From DATEOR01 sp046733475 (GTDB taxonomy: Bacteria; Actinomycetota; Thermoleophilia; Gaiellales; Gaiellaceae), in assembly GCA_046733475.1 (NCBI GenBank), contig JBKPPF010000018.1, forward strand, positions 44,474 to 108,473: a stretch of DNA of 64,000 nucleotides, written 5' to 3'. Shown here in pieces: positions 49,432-57,818 of the stretch. Positions within the stretch are counted from its first letter, which is position 1, and every line of letters begins with the position of its first letter. The translations under genes and the position numbers were made by a program. Under the pieces are notes generated by a model. The model did not search any database and was not told where the DNA came from. It was given only the letters and a program-made list of their open reading frames with translations.

Positions 49432-50523
49432 ATGGCCATCTCTGAGGAAACCGAAACCACGACGACGGACGTCGAGCAGCCGACCGAGCGCAAGGCCGAG
49501 CGGTCCCTCGTCCTCGTGGCCGGCTCCGGGCGGAGCGGCACGAGCCTCTTCAGCGGGATCCTCCAGCGGCTCGGCTACCACGTGCCTCAGCCGGAGGTGC
49601 CCGCCGACGCCACGAACCCGCGCGGCTTCGCGGAGTCCCAGTGGGTGGTGGACTTCCATACGCGCCTGCTGACGAAGGCGGCAGTCCAGGTCTCGGACGC
49701 GCGGCCCTCCGCCTGGTCGTACACCGCCGACATCGGTCTCGACGAGGGTGCCCACGACGAGCTCGCCGACTGGCTCGGAAAGCAGTTCCGGACCTCCGAG
49801 CACCTTCTCGTCAAGGATCCGCGCCTCTCCTGGTTCCTACCGCTCTGGAGGCGCTGCGCCGTGGAGGCCGGCGTTTCGCCGCGTTTCGCGACGCTGCTGC
49901 GCCACCCCGCTGCCGTGATCGACTCGAAGCAGCGCTCGTACGGGCACTGGCAGAGCGATGTCAGCCGCACCGCCGGGTGGCTCAACCAGACGCTCTTCAC
50001 GGAGCGCGCCACGCGCGAAAGCCCGCGCGTCTTCGTCCGCTACGAGGACCTGCTCGACGACTGGACGCGCATCCTCGGCCAGGTCGGCGAGACGCTGGAT
50101 CTCTCCGTGATCCGCGACGCGCCCGCGGCCTCGATCGTCTCCATCCACGAGTTCGTCGACAAGGGCCTGAGCCGGTCGAGGGCGAACTGGGAGGACTTCG
50201 CCATCCCGACTCCGCTCCGCGAACAGGTCGACGTCGTCTGGGACCTCATCTCCCAACTCGCCGAGGGGGACGCGGAGGACATGGACACCGTCGTCCAGGA
50301 GCTCGAGGCGGCCCGCGCCGCCTACGTCTCTCTCTACGAGGATTCCGAGGCGATCGCGCAATCGTCGGTCGCCGCCGGCCCGCGCAAGCGCGCGACGAAG
50401 AGCAAGAGCGGCCGGACGCTCCTGCACCTTGCGGACAAGGTTCCGCGCGACTACCGCGAGAAGCTGCCGCTCAGCTGGCGCAAGGCCGCCTACCGCGCGA
50501 AGTACGGCCGACGGAAGCGCTGA
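49432..50523 (+). CDS. Sulfotransferase family protein
   Basis: 363 residues. 5'-phosphosulfate loop LVLVAGSGRSGTSLFSGIL at residue about 26, then LLVKDPRLSWFLPLW, and the 3'-phosphate site FATLLRHPAAVIDSKQ. RVFVRYEDLLDDWTRILGQV is the family helix that follows. The C-terminal 60 residues are basic (RKRATKSKSGRT, RKAAYRAKYGRRKR) and may bind membrane or polyanion. Likely transfers sulfate from PAPS to a glycan. Its TGA abuts the TCA of the opposing gene (TGATCA). Divergent from the fusion sulfotransferase. Confidence 0.8.
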   Translation: MAISEETETTTTDVEQPTERKAERSLVLVAGSGRSGTSLFSGILQRLGYHVPQPEVPADATNPRGFAESQWVVDFHTRLLTKAAVQVSDARPSAWSYTADIGLDEGAHDELADWLGKQFRTSEHLLVKDPRLSWFLPLWRRCAVEAGVSPRFATLLRHPAAVIDSKQRSYGHWQSDVSRTAGWLNQTLFTERATRESPRVFVRYEDLLDDWTRILGQVGETLDLSVIRDAPAASIVSIHEFVDKGLSRSRANWEDFAIPTPLREQVDVVWDLISQLAEGDAEDMDTVVQELEAARAAYVSLYEDSEAIAQSSVAAGPRKRATKSKSGRTLLHLADKVPRDYREKLPLSWRKAAYRAKYGRRKR

Positions 50524-51570
50524 TCAGCTGGATGACGAGGAGCGGGCGGGGATGGGCCGCTCCTCGATCGAGTCGAGCTCCGGGTCGACCACCGAGACCT
50601 CCTCGAGCGACTTCTCCGGCGGCACGTCGAGCGCGATCTCGATGTGGCGGATCCGGTGCAGCGCCCGCTCAGTCAGGATCCGGTTCGAGCGCAGGAGGTC
50701 GCTGATGATCCCGAGCATGACGAGCAGGAACGCGACGATCAGGAACGCGGCGCCGAGTACGAGCGACTGCACGTGGCCGGTCGGTCCGGTCGAGTCGAGG
50801 TAGTGCCAGAGGAAGCGCCCGACGAGCACGGAGCCGCCGAGGGCGAACGCGAGCGCCGGCCAGAGGAAGGCCGGGAGCGGCCCGTACATAGTCCAGATCT
50901 GGAAGATCGTCCCGACCGAGCGCTTGAGGTACTGGAAGGTGGACTTGAAGAGGCGGGAGTCCCGGCTCTTCGGGTTCGTGCGGATCGGGACGCTCGTGAC
51001 GGTGATGTCGGATTTCCCGGCCTGGATCAGGGTTTCGAGCGTGTAGCTGAACCGCGAGACGACGTTCAGACGCAGCGCGGCGTCCCGCGTGTACGCGCGG
51101 AAGCCCGACGTCGCATCCGGGACGTCGGTGCCCGAGGCGCGCCGGACGACCCACGAGCCGAGGCGCTGCAGAGTCTTCTTCGTCCGCGTGAACTCCGGGT
51201 GGTGCTGCACCTGCCGGTCGCCGACCACCATGTCGGCCTGGTGGGCGAGGATCGGCTCGACGAGCCGAATGATGTCCTCGCCGCAGTACTGGTTGTCGGC
51301 GTCCGTGTTGACGATGACGTCGGCGCCGAGCTTGGCGGAGGCGTCGATCCCTGCCTGGAAGGCGAGCGCGAGGCCCTTGTTGGCGTTGAAGCGGACGATG
51401 TGTTCGACGCCGTGCTCGCGGGCGACGCGGGCGGTGCCGTCCGTCGAGCCGTCGTCGATGATCAGCCACTCGACCCGGTCGAACCCGGGCACCTCCCGCG
51501 GGAGATCGGCCAGCGTCGCCGGCAGCGTCTCCGCTTCGTTCAGGCACGGAATCTGGATGATCAGCTTCAT
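50524..51570 (-). CDS. GT2 glycosyltransferase, dolichol-phosphate-mannose-synthase type
   Basis: 348 residues. N-terminal GT-A domain: LIIQIPCLNEAETLPATLADL, LIIDDGSTDGTARVARE, NKGLALAFQAGIDASAKLGADV and NTDADNQY with the DxD. FRAYTRDAALRLN and FSYTLETLIQAGK are typical of polyprenyl-phosphate glycosyltransferases. Two C-terminal spans anchor it. It would make polyprenyl-phosphate-hexose, the donor for GT-C/GT87 enzymes such as those at 4675 and 6464. ATG 51570 is chosen over 51603 because it begins the conserved domain. Confidence 0.9.
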   Translation of the reverse strand: MKLIIQIPCLNEAETLPATLADLPREVPGFDRVEWLIIDDGSTDGTARVAREHGVEHIVRFNANKGLALAFQAGIDASAKLGADVIVNTDADNQYCGEDIIRLVEPILAHQADMVVGDRQVQHHPEFTRTKKTLQRLGSWVVRRASGTDVPDATSGFRAYTRDAALRLNVVSRFSYTLETLIQAGKSDITVTSVPIRTNPKSRDSRLFKSTFQYLKRSVGTIFQIWTMYGPLPAFLWPALAFALGGSVLVGRFLWHYLDSTGPTGHVQSLVLGAAFLIVAFLLVMLGIISDLLRSNRILTERALHRIRHIEIALDVPPEKSLEEVSVVDPELDSIEERPIPARSSSSS

Positions 51571-51606
51571 GGGTGTACGCCTATCCGCCTCATACGATGG
51601 CACACG

Positions 51607-51612
51607 TACGAT
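51607..51612 (+). promoter_or_regulatory. -10 box (TACGAT) for a leaderless gene
   Basis: TACGAT ends 8 bases before ATG 51621; no ribosome site is visible. Confidence 0.45.
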
Positions 51613-51620
51613 CTGCGGTC

Positions 51621-52574
51621 ATGGAAGCGGCCGCAGACGACCGGCTCACCGTTCTATACCTCATCGCGAAGGGTCGTAGCGGCAGCAACATCCTCGCCCA
51701 CTTCCTGGGGCAGCTGGACTCCTACTGCAACACCGGGGAGCTACACCATCTCTGGAAGTGGGGGCTGCAGGAGAGTGGGCGCTGCGGGTGCGGGCGCAGA
51801 GTGCCCGAATGCGAGCTCTGGAGCCAGGTCGTCGCCAGTCCGCACCTGGCCGGCGCGGATCCGGCCACCGTGGAGGCCTGGCAGGAGGAGATCCTCGCCT
51901 GGCGCGCGGTGCCCCGCCTCCAGCGGCTGAAGCCCGCGGAACGGGCGAGCTGGGAGGTTCTCGACCGCTACTGCCGTGCACGGGCCGCGCTTTACCGCGC
52001 GGTCGCCGAGGAATCGGGGGCGAACGTGGTCGTCGACGCCTCCAAGTGGCCGTGGGACCCGGTCGTCCTCGGGCTCGTGCCCGAGGTGAGGCCGGTCGTC
52101 GTCCACCTGGTCCGCGATCCGCGCGCCGTCGCCCACTCGTGGCGGCGGCGGAAGAGCTGGGGCGACCACGATGAGGGAGCGACCGAGATGCCGCGCTTCG
52201 GCGCCGGCTACAGCGCGCTCAGCTGGCTCGCGCGGAACGCCGCCACGGAATGGACTCACCGCAAGACCCGGGACGTGCCGTGGATGCTCGTTCGCTACGA
52301 GGACTTCGCGGCCCGGCCGCGCGAGACCCTGAACGCCATCGCCGAGCATGCAGGTCACCCGGCCGAGGCGCCCTTCGTGGACGAGCACACGGCCAGGGTG
52401 CACCCGACGCATGGAGTCGGCGGAAACCCGAGCAAGTTCTCCCTGGGCGACGTGGCCATCGTCCCCGACGAGGAGTGGCAAACGGCGATGTCGGGTCTCG
52501 ACCGGTGGGTGACGACGGCGGTCAGTGCGCCGCTCCTTTCTCGGTACGGCTACGCGTTCACCCCGTCGGGATGA
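51621..52574 (+). CDS. Sulfotransferase family protein
   Basis: 317 residues. PAPS loop LYLIAKGRSGSNILAHFL near residue 12, a small cysteine cluster (RCGCGRRVPEC) that may bind metal or form disulfides, and the 3'-phosphate site VVHLVRDPRAVAHSW around residue 160, followed by LVRYEDFAARPRETL. This is the standard order of Sulfotransfer_3-type domains. The frame is open upstream to 51573; ATG 51621 is preferred because of the TACGAT box. It overlaps the GT4 gene by 4 bases (ATGA), suggesting that sugar and sulfate are added by a coupled pair. Confidence 0.8.
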   Translation: MEAAADDRLTVLYLIAKGRSGSNILAHFLGQLDSYCNTGELHHLWKWGLQESGRCGCGRRVPECELWSQVVASPHLAGADPATVEAWQEEILAWRAVPRLQRLKPAERASWEVLDRYCRARAALYRAVAEESGANVVVDASKWPWDPVVLGLVPEVRPVVVHLVRDPRAVAHSWRRRKSWGDHDEGATEMPRFGAGYSALSWLARNAATEWTHRKTRDVPWMLVRYEDFAARPRETLNAIAEHAGHPAEAPFVDEHTARVHPTHGVGGNPSKFSLGDVAIVPDEEWQTAMSGLDRWVTTAVSAPLLSRYGYAFTPSG

Positions 52575-53761
52575 GCAAGCCCCGCGTCCTGGTCCTTGCG
52601 ACCACGCTCCCTGCCGTTCGCGACGATGGGACGCCGCAGTTCGTCCTCGACCTCTCGCTCGGCCTCCAGGAGACCTTCGACGTGCTGATCGTCGCGCCAC
52701 GCGTGTCCGTCGGAAAGCGGGAGGAGGAGATCGACGGCCTGCGAATCGCGCGCTTCGCCTACTTTCCGCGCCGCTGGGAGTCGCTCGCCGACGGCGCAAT
52801 GCTCCCGAACCTGAAGGCGCGTCCCTCGACCGCGCTCCAGGTCCCCTTCCTGCTCGGCTCCTTCCTGTGGTCGTCCTTTCGAGCCGGACGGCGCTGGCGC
52901 CCGGACGTGATCCATGCCCACTGGCTCGTGCCTGGCGGCTTCGTCGCACTGCTGGTCTCGCGGCTTCTCTCCATCCCCTACGTCGTGACGGTGCACGGCG
53001 CGGACGCGTTCGCTCTGCGCGCCGGCGGCCTCCAGTGGCTGAAGCGCGTGATCATGCGGAACGCGGCCGTAGTCGGGCTGACGAGCTCCGCTCTCGCCGA
53101 GGCGGTGCCGGAGGTCGACGCCGTCCCGCAGCCGGTCATTCCGATGGGTGTGGACATCGAGGGCTTCGCGGAAGGGGTCGGGGAACGGGAACCCGTCTTC
53201 GGACAGCTCCTGTTCGTCGGCCGGCTCGCAGAGAAAAAGGGCGTGGACGTCCTTTTGGCCGCGCTCGCCGAGGTGCCGGACGCGACCCTCGTGGTCGGGG
53301 GCGACGGGCCAGACGCCGAGCGGCTGCGCGCCCTCAGCGGAGAGCTGGGCGTCGCCGGGCGTGTGCGCTTCGCAGGCCGCCTCTCGCGCCCCATGATCCG
53401 GGACGAGCTGCGAAGCGCCTACGCCGTCGTCATCCCTTCCAAGGTCGCAGCGGACGGCGACCAGGACACGACGCCGCTGGTCATGTCCGAGAGCATGAGC
53501 GCTGCCGTGCCGGTGATCGCCTCGCGCCTCGGCGGCCTGGCCGAGCAGATCGAGCCCGACGTGACGGGCCTCCTCGCCGAGCCGGACTCCGCCGACTCGC
53601 TGGCGGACGCGCTAAGGCGCGCGCTCGACGACCCCGACAAGCTCGCGGGCTACGGGCGCCAGGCTCGCGACCGGATCCGCGGCAGCGCGCTCGACCTGCG
53701 GACCACAGTGGCCCGGTACACCGAGATCCTCGGCGACGTCGTCTCGAAGCGCGCCCGCTAG
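52571..53761 (+). CDS. Glycosyltransferase family 4
   Basis: 396 residues, GT-B fold. N-terminal acceptor domain with PQFVLDLSLGLQETFDVLIVAP, VIHAHWLVPGGFVALL and TVHGADAF. C-terminal donor domain with LLFVGRLAEKKGVDVLLAAL, LVVGGDGPDAERL and the E-x7-E-like region VMSESMSAAVPVIASRLGG. A retaining glycosyltransferase of the surface-glycan pathway; sugar unknown. The end shares CTAG with the convergent sulfotransferase. Confidence 0.92.
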   Translation: MSKPRVLVLATTLPAVRDDGTPQFVLDLSLGLQETFDVLIVAPRVSVGKREEEIDGLRIARFAYFPRRWESLADGAMLPNLKARPSTALQVPFLLGSFLWSSFRAGRRWRPDVIHAHWLVPGGFVALLVSRLLSIPYVVTVHGADAFALRAGGLQWLKRVIMRNAAVVGLTSSALAEAVPEVDAVPQPVIPMGVDIEGFAEGVGEREPVFGQLLFVGRLAEKKGVDVLLAALAEVPDATLVVGGDGPDAERLRALSGELGVAGRVRFAGRLSRPMIRDELRSAYAVVIPSKVAADGDQDTTPLVMSESMSAAVPVIASRLGGLAEQIEPDVTGLLAEPDSADSLADALRRALDDPDKLAGYGRQARDRIRGSALDLRTTVARYTEILGDVVSKRAR

Positions 53762-54675
53762 GCGAGCCAGTGCGAGAGGTCGCGGTCGAGCCGCGTCTCC
53801 AGCCGGCCGACCTCCTCCCGGAAGACGTCGCGTAGGCGGTCGCGCTCGGGCTGGGGCATGGTCTGGCGCTGGAGGTTGCGGTTGACCATCTTCGTCTGCG
53901 CGTCGAGCAGGCGTTCGCGCGCGAAGCGAGGCGTGACGTTCCAGAGGCGCCGCTTCATGGGCGCCGAAGGGTTGAGGAGCCGGTGCATGAAGCGGTTCTT
54001 CGGGACACCGGAGCGGTTGTACTCGCCGGACATGTCCGGGACGAAGTCCTCGTCGACGTCGAGGAAGGAGAAGATCCGCCGGCACGTTCCCTCGGGGTCG
54101 CTGCGCAGGTCGTCGTAGAGGAGAACGCAGAGCTGGTTCTCCGGAAACGTCTTCTCGTAGCGGTCGAGCTGCTCCGAGTAGAAGCCCATGTCGGTGTAGC
54201 GGTAGAGGTAGGCATAGTGCTCCGCGATGCGCTGCGGCTCGGCGTCGAGGGCGGCGCCGAAGTCGAGCGGCTCGAGGTCGTCGCGGAGGAGATGCTGGTA
54301 GCTCGAGAAGGCGCGGTCGACCGGGTTCCTGAGAACAGCGATGAGCTTCGCATCCGGGATGAGCGCCTTGATCCGACCGGGTGACTTTTCGACGTAGAGG
54401 TAGTGCGTCGAGGCCTCGCCGCGCGCGAGCTCGTCGTCGCCGGCGTCGTCGAAGAGCTCCTCGTACTCGGCCTGGTCGAGGATGACGCTCGCGTTCACCG
54501 GCGCGTCGCGTCCGTTCGCCGCGCGAAAGCCGAGGTCGGCCTCGGACTCGAAGGCGAAGAACTTCGGCTCCTTCCACGGGCTCATGTAGACCTGCGGATG
54601 CTGGCGGAGGTAGTGGTAGAGGGCGTTCGTTCCCGCCTTCGCGGCGCCGATGATGAGGAAGTTGGGCAGGCTCAC
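53758..54675 (-). CDS. Sulfotransferase (Sulfotransfer_1-type)
   Basis: 305 residues. PAPS loop LPNFLIIGAAKAGTNALYHYL at the N-terminus, EPKFFAFE, EASTHYLY, and the 3'-phosphate site LIAVLRNPVDRAFSSYQHLL. FYSEQLDRYEKTFPENQLCVLLYDDL is the family helix-strand that follows. Similar to heparan sulfate N-deacetylase/sulfotransferase-like bacterial enzymes. GTG start overlaps the stop of the flippase-like gene (GTGA). Last gene of a long minus-strand unit from 64 kb. Confidence 0.88.
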   Translation of the reverse strand: MSLPNFLIIGAAKAGTNALYHYLRQHPQVYMSPWKEPKFFAFESEADLGFRAANGRDAPVNASVILDQAEYEELFDDAGDDELARGEASTHYLYVEKSPGRIKALIPDAKLIAVLRNPVDRAFSSYQHLLRDDLEPLDFGAALDAEPQRIAEHYAYLYRYTDMGFYSEQLDRYEKTFPENQLCVLLYDDLRSDPEGTCRRIFSFLDVDEDFVPDMSGEYNRSGVPKNRFMHRLLNPSAPMKRRLWNVTPRFARERLLDAQTKMVNRNLQRQTMPQPERDRLRDVFREEVGRLETRLDRDLSHWLA

Positions 54676-55628
54676 TCGTCCTCGACTTTCGGCCGCGGGC
54701 CCCAGCCGAGCGCGAGCACGCCGGTGATCGGCGCGAGCACGACGATTCCCATGAGGCGGTTGATCGCCGTCGCGGCGAAGCCTGCGGACGCAGGCAGGCC
54801 GACGAGCGGGGCGAGCGCCGCCGCGATGAGCTCGCGCAGTCCGAAGCCCCCCGGGAGGATTCCCGCTGCCGCCGCGAGAGAGCTCGAGACGGCGAGGACG
54901 AGCGCCTGGTCGATATCTGCGTCGACGCCGAGCCCGATCAAGATCAGGACGAGGCGGCCTGCGTTCGTGAAGACGGCGAAGAGCTCCACGGCGACGAGGA
55001 GGCCCGCGAGCCGTCGGCGCTCTCCTGTCTCCGGAACGGCGCGACGCAGCCACGCGTGCGCGCCGATGAGCGGGGGGATGCCGGCCGCCGCCAGGACGGC
55101 TGCGGCAACCCAGCGCTGTCCGACGGCGAGGAGGATCGCCGCCATCAAGGCCGAGATGCCGATCCAGACGAGCCCGACCACGGCGGTCGAGGCGAGCGCC
55201 CTTCCGTAGCGCGACCCCATCGTCCGCAGGCCCTGCACGCGCACGAGGAACGCGCCCGGGATGGGGAGCAGGTTGGCGGCAGTGGACATCGTCGTCAGTT
55301 GGAGCGCGGGGAGGAGGCGCATCCGGTGGTGCAGCATCCGCGCCGAGAGGAGGTACTCGAATGTGTTGGCGACGAGCGTGAGCGGCACCCCGACGAGCGC
55401 CGCGATCAGCATCGGCACCCAGCGGATCTCGTCCAGGGTGACGTCGAGGGACTTGAACGCGAACCAGCCGCCGACGAGGAACACGACGGTGGCGACGCCG
55501 AGAAGGATGCGCTGCGTCCGCTTGGAGGGCGGTCGCCGCGTCAGTGCATAGATGCGGCCCAGGCGCCCGCCCGGGATGACCGCGGCCTCGTCCGTGACGG
55601 CCGGCTCGCTAGTTGGGCGTGGAGCCAC
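54672..55628 (-). CDS. Lysylphosphatidylglycerol synthase-type membrane (flippase-like) protein
   Basis: 318 residues, about seven or eight spans, of the LPG_synthase_TM/UPF0104 family: GVPLTLVANTFEYLLSARML, AANLLPIPGAFLVRVQGL, and SSLAAAAGILPGGFGLRELI. Only the membrane part is present, without the aminoacyl transferase domain. Stand-alone members are proposed lipid or lipid-sugar flippases. The start is GTG 55628, which overlaps the preceding gene by 20 bases; no ATG is close. Placed between a GT-C protein and a sulfotransferase. Confidence 0.8.
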   Translation of the reverse strand: MAPRPTSEPAVTDEAAVIPGGRLGRIYALTRRPPSKRTQRILLGVATVVFLVGGWFAFKSLDVTLDEIRWVPMLIAALVGVPLTLVANTFEYLLSARMLHHRMRLLPALQLTTMSTAANLLPIPGAFLVRVQGLRTMGSRYGRALASTAVVGLVWIGISALMAAILLAVGQRWVAAAVLAAAGIPPLIGAHAWLRRAVPETGERRRLAGLLVAVELFAVFTNAGRLVLILIGLGVDADIDQALVLAVSSSLAAAAGILPGGFGLRELIAAALAPLVGLPASAGFAATAINRLMGIVVLAPITGVLALGWGPRPKVEDE

Positions 55629-57765
55629 TCTGCTCGGCGTCGATCCGTGCGATCGTCGCCGGGTCGATCGGGTAGAGAGCGAAGACCTTGTCCTCGTACA
55701 CGGGCGTGTACTGCTGCATGAACTCCCGCGGGTACGGCAGGTCCTTGCGCACGAGGATCCATTGCGGGTTCCAGCGCTGGAGGATGGCCTGGAGCTCTGC
55801 CGGATCCTTGGAGTCGAAGAACGTCTTCGCGTCCAGCCGCCGCTCCGCATGATGGTTCACGGTGGTGTCGCCGCCGTGCCCCCCTGCCGCCGCGACGATG
55901 TAGACCGGAGCAAGGGCGCTCAGCCGGTAGGCCTGCTTCGGCAGGGCGAGGATGACGTCGTCCTGGGCAACGTACTGGTTCACCGCAGCGACGACGTTGT
56001 CGTTGATTCTCGCGGGCTCAGGCCGATACGTCTTGATCCCGTGGGCCCCGACCGTCGCCGTTGGGAGGACGAAAGCGATCACGATCGCGAGCGACCAGGC
56101 GTCCCCGTAGCGGACGTTCACTTTGCGCGTCGCCGCCAGGCCCATGGCCACCAGGGCGCCGGCTGCCGCGACCCACGCAAGCCAGCCGGGACCGGGGTCG
56201 CGCAGCATGTACTTGAAGTCCCCAGGCAAGACGTGGTGCAGCCAGGCTCCCGCGAGGAGCGCGGCCGCGACTGCGAACCACCGGAAGCGCGCCAGGACGA
56301 GCGCGCCGCCCGTCAGCGCGAAGGCGAACGGGAGGTAGAAGGCGAAGCGGCGGCCCTGCGAGATCGACACCACGTGGGCGAAAGGCGTGAAGAAATACGG
56401 GACGATGAGGATGAGGATCACGGCCGCGGATGTGCCCGCGATGAACGCCGCGGCACGGGTCCGGCCTGCGGCGGCGGCGATCGGGATGCACACGAGCGCT
56501 GCGATGACGATCGGCCCGCCCCTCGTCAGCCAGTCGGCCTTCATGCTCACGAGGCTCCCGTCCATGTTCACGAGCGAGACGAAGTGCTCCCCCGCCCTCG
56601 AGATCGTCGAGGCGGAGGAGTCGGCGGCCGGGAAGAGCCAGACGAGGAAAAGGAGGAAGGGCACCGTGACGGCGCCGAGCATCACGGCGAGCCGGCGCAG
56701 GTCGTCCGTGCGATCGCGAGCCATGATGAAGCGCGCGACGAGGAACGCGGCGAGCAGGAGAATCATGAACGGCGCATAGCTCGGGTGGGCGGCGCTGACC
56801 ACGAAGGACGAGGCGGCAGCCGTCCAGACCGGCTCCCGTCCTCCTTCGCGCAGGTACGTGAAGGTGCGGTCGATGATCAGCGGCCAGAACAGAAAGATGC
56901 AGATGTAGCCCGGGTACGAGATCTGGCTGAAGTAACCGACGCCGATCGGGAAGGCGAAGGCGCCGAGGTAACCGATGCACGTCGCCAGCCCGGCCGCACG
57001 GCAGCCGAACATCTGCCGGCCTGCGTTGTAGACTGCGGCGGCGACGAACGGGATCAGCGCCGTCGGCCAGAAACGGAACATGACCGTCTCGTCGAGCCCG
57101 GTGAGCCAGACGATCGCTGCGCCCGTCGCGTGCCAGAGCGGGAACGCGTAGCCGGGGTGCAGGCCGGTGTCCGGCGGCAGCAGCCCGAGCTGGTCGAGGT
57201 GGTGCGCGGCCGGGTCGAGGTCCGTGATCTTCCGCATGCGTGCGATGTGCTCGACGGCATCCCCGACGTTGTTCCAGCTGCCGATCCACATGAGCGCCGC
57301 GAAGCCGGCGACGCCCGCAGCGAACCAGAAGAACGTGGGCGTGAGCCTCAGGTCCATCGCCACCGGCCTCCCCCGTCCGACGAGCAGGCCTGCTCCGACG
57401 ACGCCGAGGAGCCAGAAGATGATCACGGGCACCCCGCCGCCGGTCGCCAGCATGAGCACGAAGCCGGGTGCGAGGGCGGTGACGCTCCAGGCAGCGCACG
57501 CCGGGAGCGCGGCCGCCGGCGAGGCCGGCCAGCCGAGGAGACGAAGGATGGCGGCACCGGGCAGGATCAGCACCCCCCACGTGCCGATCGCGAGCTTCAC
57601 GGCCGTCAGGGGCCCGCCGTTCGGGAGGAGCGAGGCGAGCGCGCAGACGGCGAGCGCGATGAGGACGATCAGCGCGAACGGGACCGGCCGCGGCGCCGGC
57701 TCCCCGGCGTGCTCGCGGGGTGCGACGACGGCGCGTCGCCCTCGGGCTAGGACGTCACTGAGCAG
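55609..57765 (-). CDS. Large polytopic membrane protein, GT-C-like
   Basis: About 718 residues, twelve or more spans and a C-terminal soluble domain (LQAILQRWNPQWILVRKD onward). A loop after the early spans has NNVGDAVEHIARMRKITDLD and FPLWHATGAAIVWLTG, resembling the first-loop acidic motif of GT-C glycosyltransferases. Start unclear: the frame is open to GTG 57870, inside the upstream sulfotransferase gene. CTG 57765 has GGAAGGGG 9 bases upstream and would begin just before the basic region preceding the first span. A leaderless mini-ORF overlaps this start. Confidence 0.65.
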   Translation of the reverse strand: MLSDVLARGRRAVVAPREHAGEPAPRPVPFALIVLIALAVCALASLLPNGGPLTAVKLAIGTWGVLILPGAAILRLLGWPASPAAALPACAAWSVTALAPGFVLMLATGGGVPVIIFWLLGVVGAGLLVGRGRPVAMDLRLTPTFFWFAAGVAGFAALMWIGSWNNVGDAVEHIARMRKITDLDPAAHHLDQLGLLPPDTGLHPGYAFPLWHATGAAIVWLTGLDETVMFRFWPTALIPFVAAAVYNAGRQMFGCRAAGLATCIGYLGAFAFPIGVGYFSQISYPGYICIFLFWPLIIDRTFTYLREGGREPVWTAAASSFVVSAAHPSYAPFMILLLAAFLVARFIMARDRTDDLRRLAVMLGAVTVPFLLFLVWLFPAADSSASTISRAGEHFVSLVNMDGSLVSMKADWLTRGGPIVIAALVCIPIAAAAGRTRAAAFIAGTSAAVILILIVPYFFTPFAHVVSISQGRRFAFYLPFAFALTGGALVLARFRWFAVAAALLAGAWLHHVLPGDFKYMLRDPGPGWLAWVAAAGALVAMGLAATRKVNVRYGDAWSLAIVIAFVLPTATVGAHGIKTYRPEPARINDNVVAAVNQYVAQDDVILALPKQAYRLSALAPVYIVAAAGGHGGDTTVNHHAERRLDAKTFFDSKDPAELQAILQRWNPQWILVRKDLPYPREFMQQYTPVYEDKVFALYPIDPATIARIDAEQSGSTPN

Positions 57766-57803
57766 GACTCGTCGCCCCTTCCGGACGAGTGGGAGAGCCT
57801 CAC
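57747..57803 (-). CDS. Leaderless mini-ORF (18 codons) before the GT-C-like gene
   Basis: GTG 57803, 9 bases after a TAGAGT box, peptide MRLSHSSGRGDESCSVTS, TAG stop at 57747. It covers the candidate CTG start (57765) of the following membrane protein, in a different frame. The GGAAGGGG ribosome site of that gene lies inside the mini-ORF, so translation of one could affect the other. Confidence 0.3.
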   Translation of the reverse strand: MRLSHSSGRGDESCSVTS

Positions 57804-57812
57804 TGCGGCGAC

Positions 57813-57818
57813 ACTCTA
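57813..57818 (-). promoter_or_regulatory. -10 box (TAGAGT) overlapping a sulfotransferase stop
   Basis: On the minus strand the TAG stop of the sulfotransferase gene starts TAGAGT, 9 bases before the GTG of the mini-ORF at 57803. Confidence 0.35.

Noticed and set aside
55552..57750. Plus-strand open frame of 732 codons
   Set aside because: Antisense shadow of the polytopic membrane protein; extremely Arg/Asp/Glu-rich with no structure.
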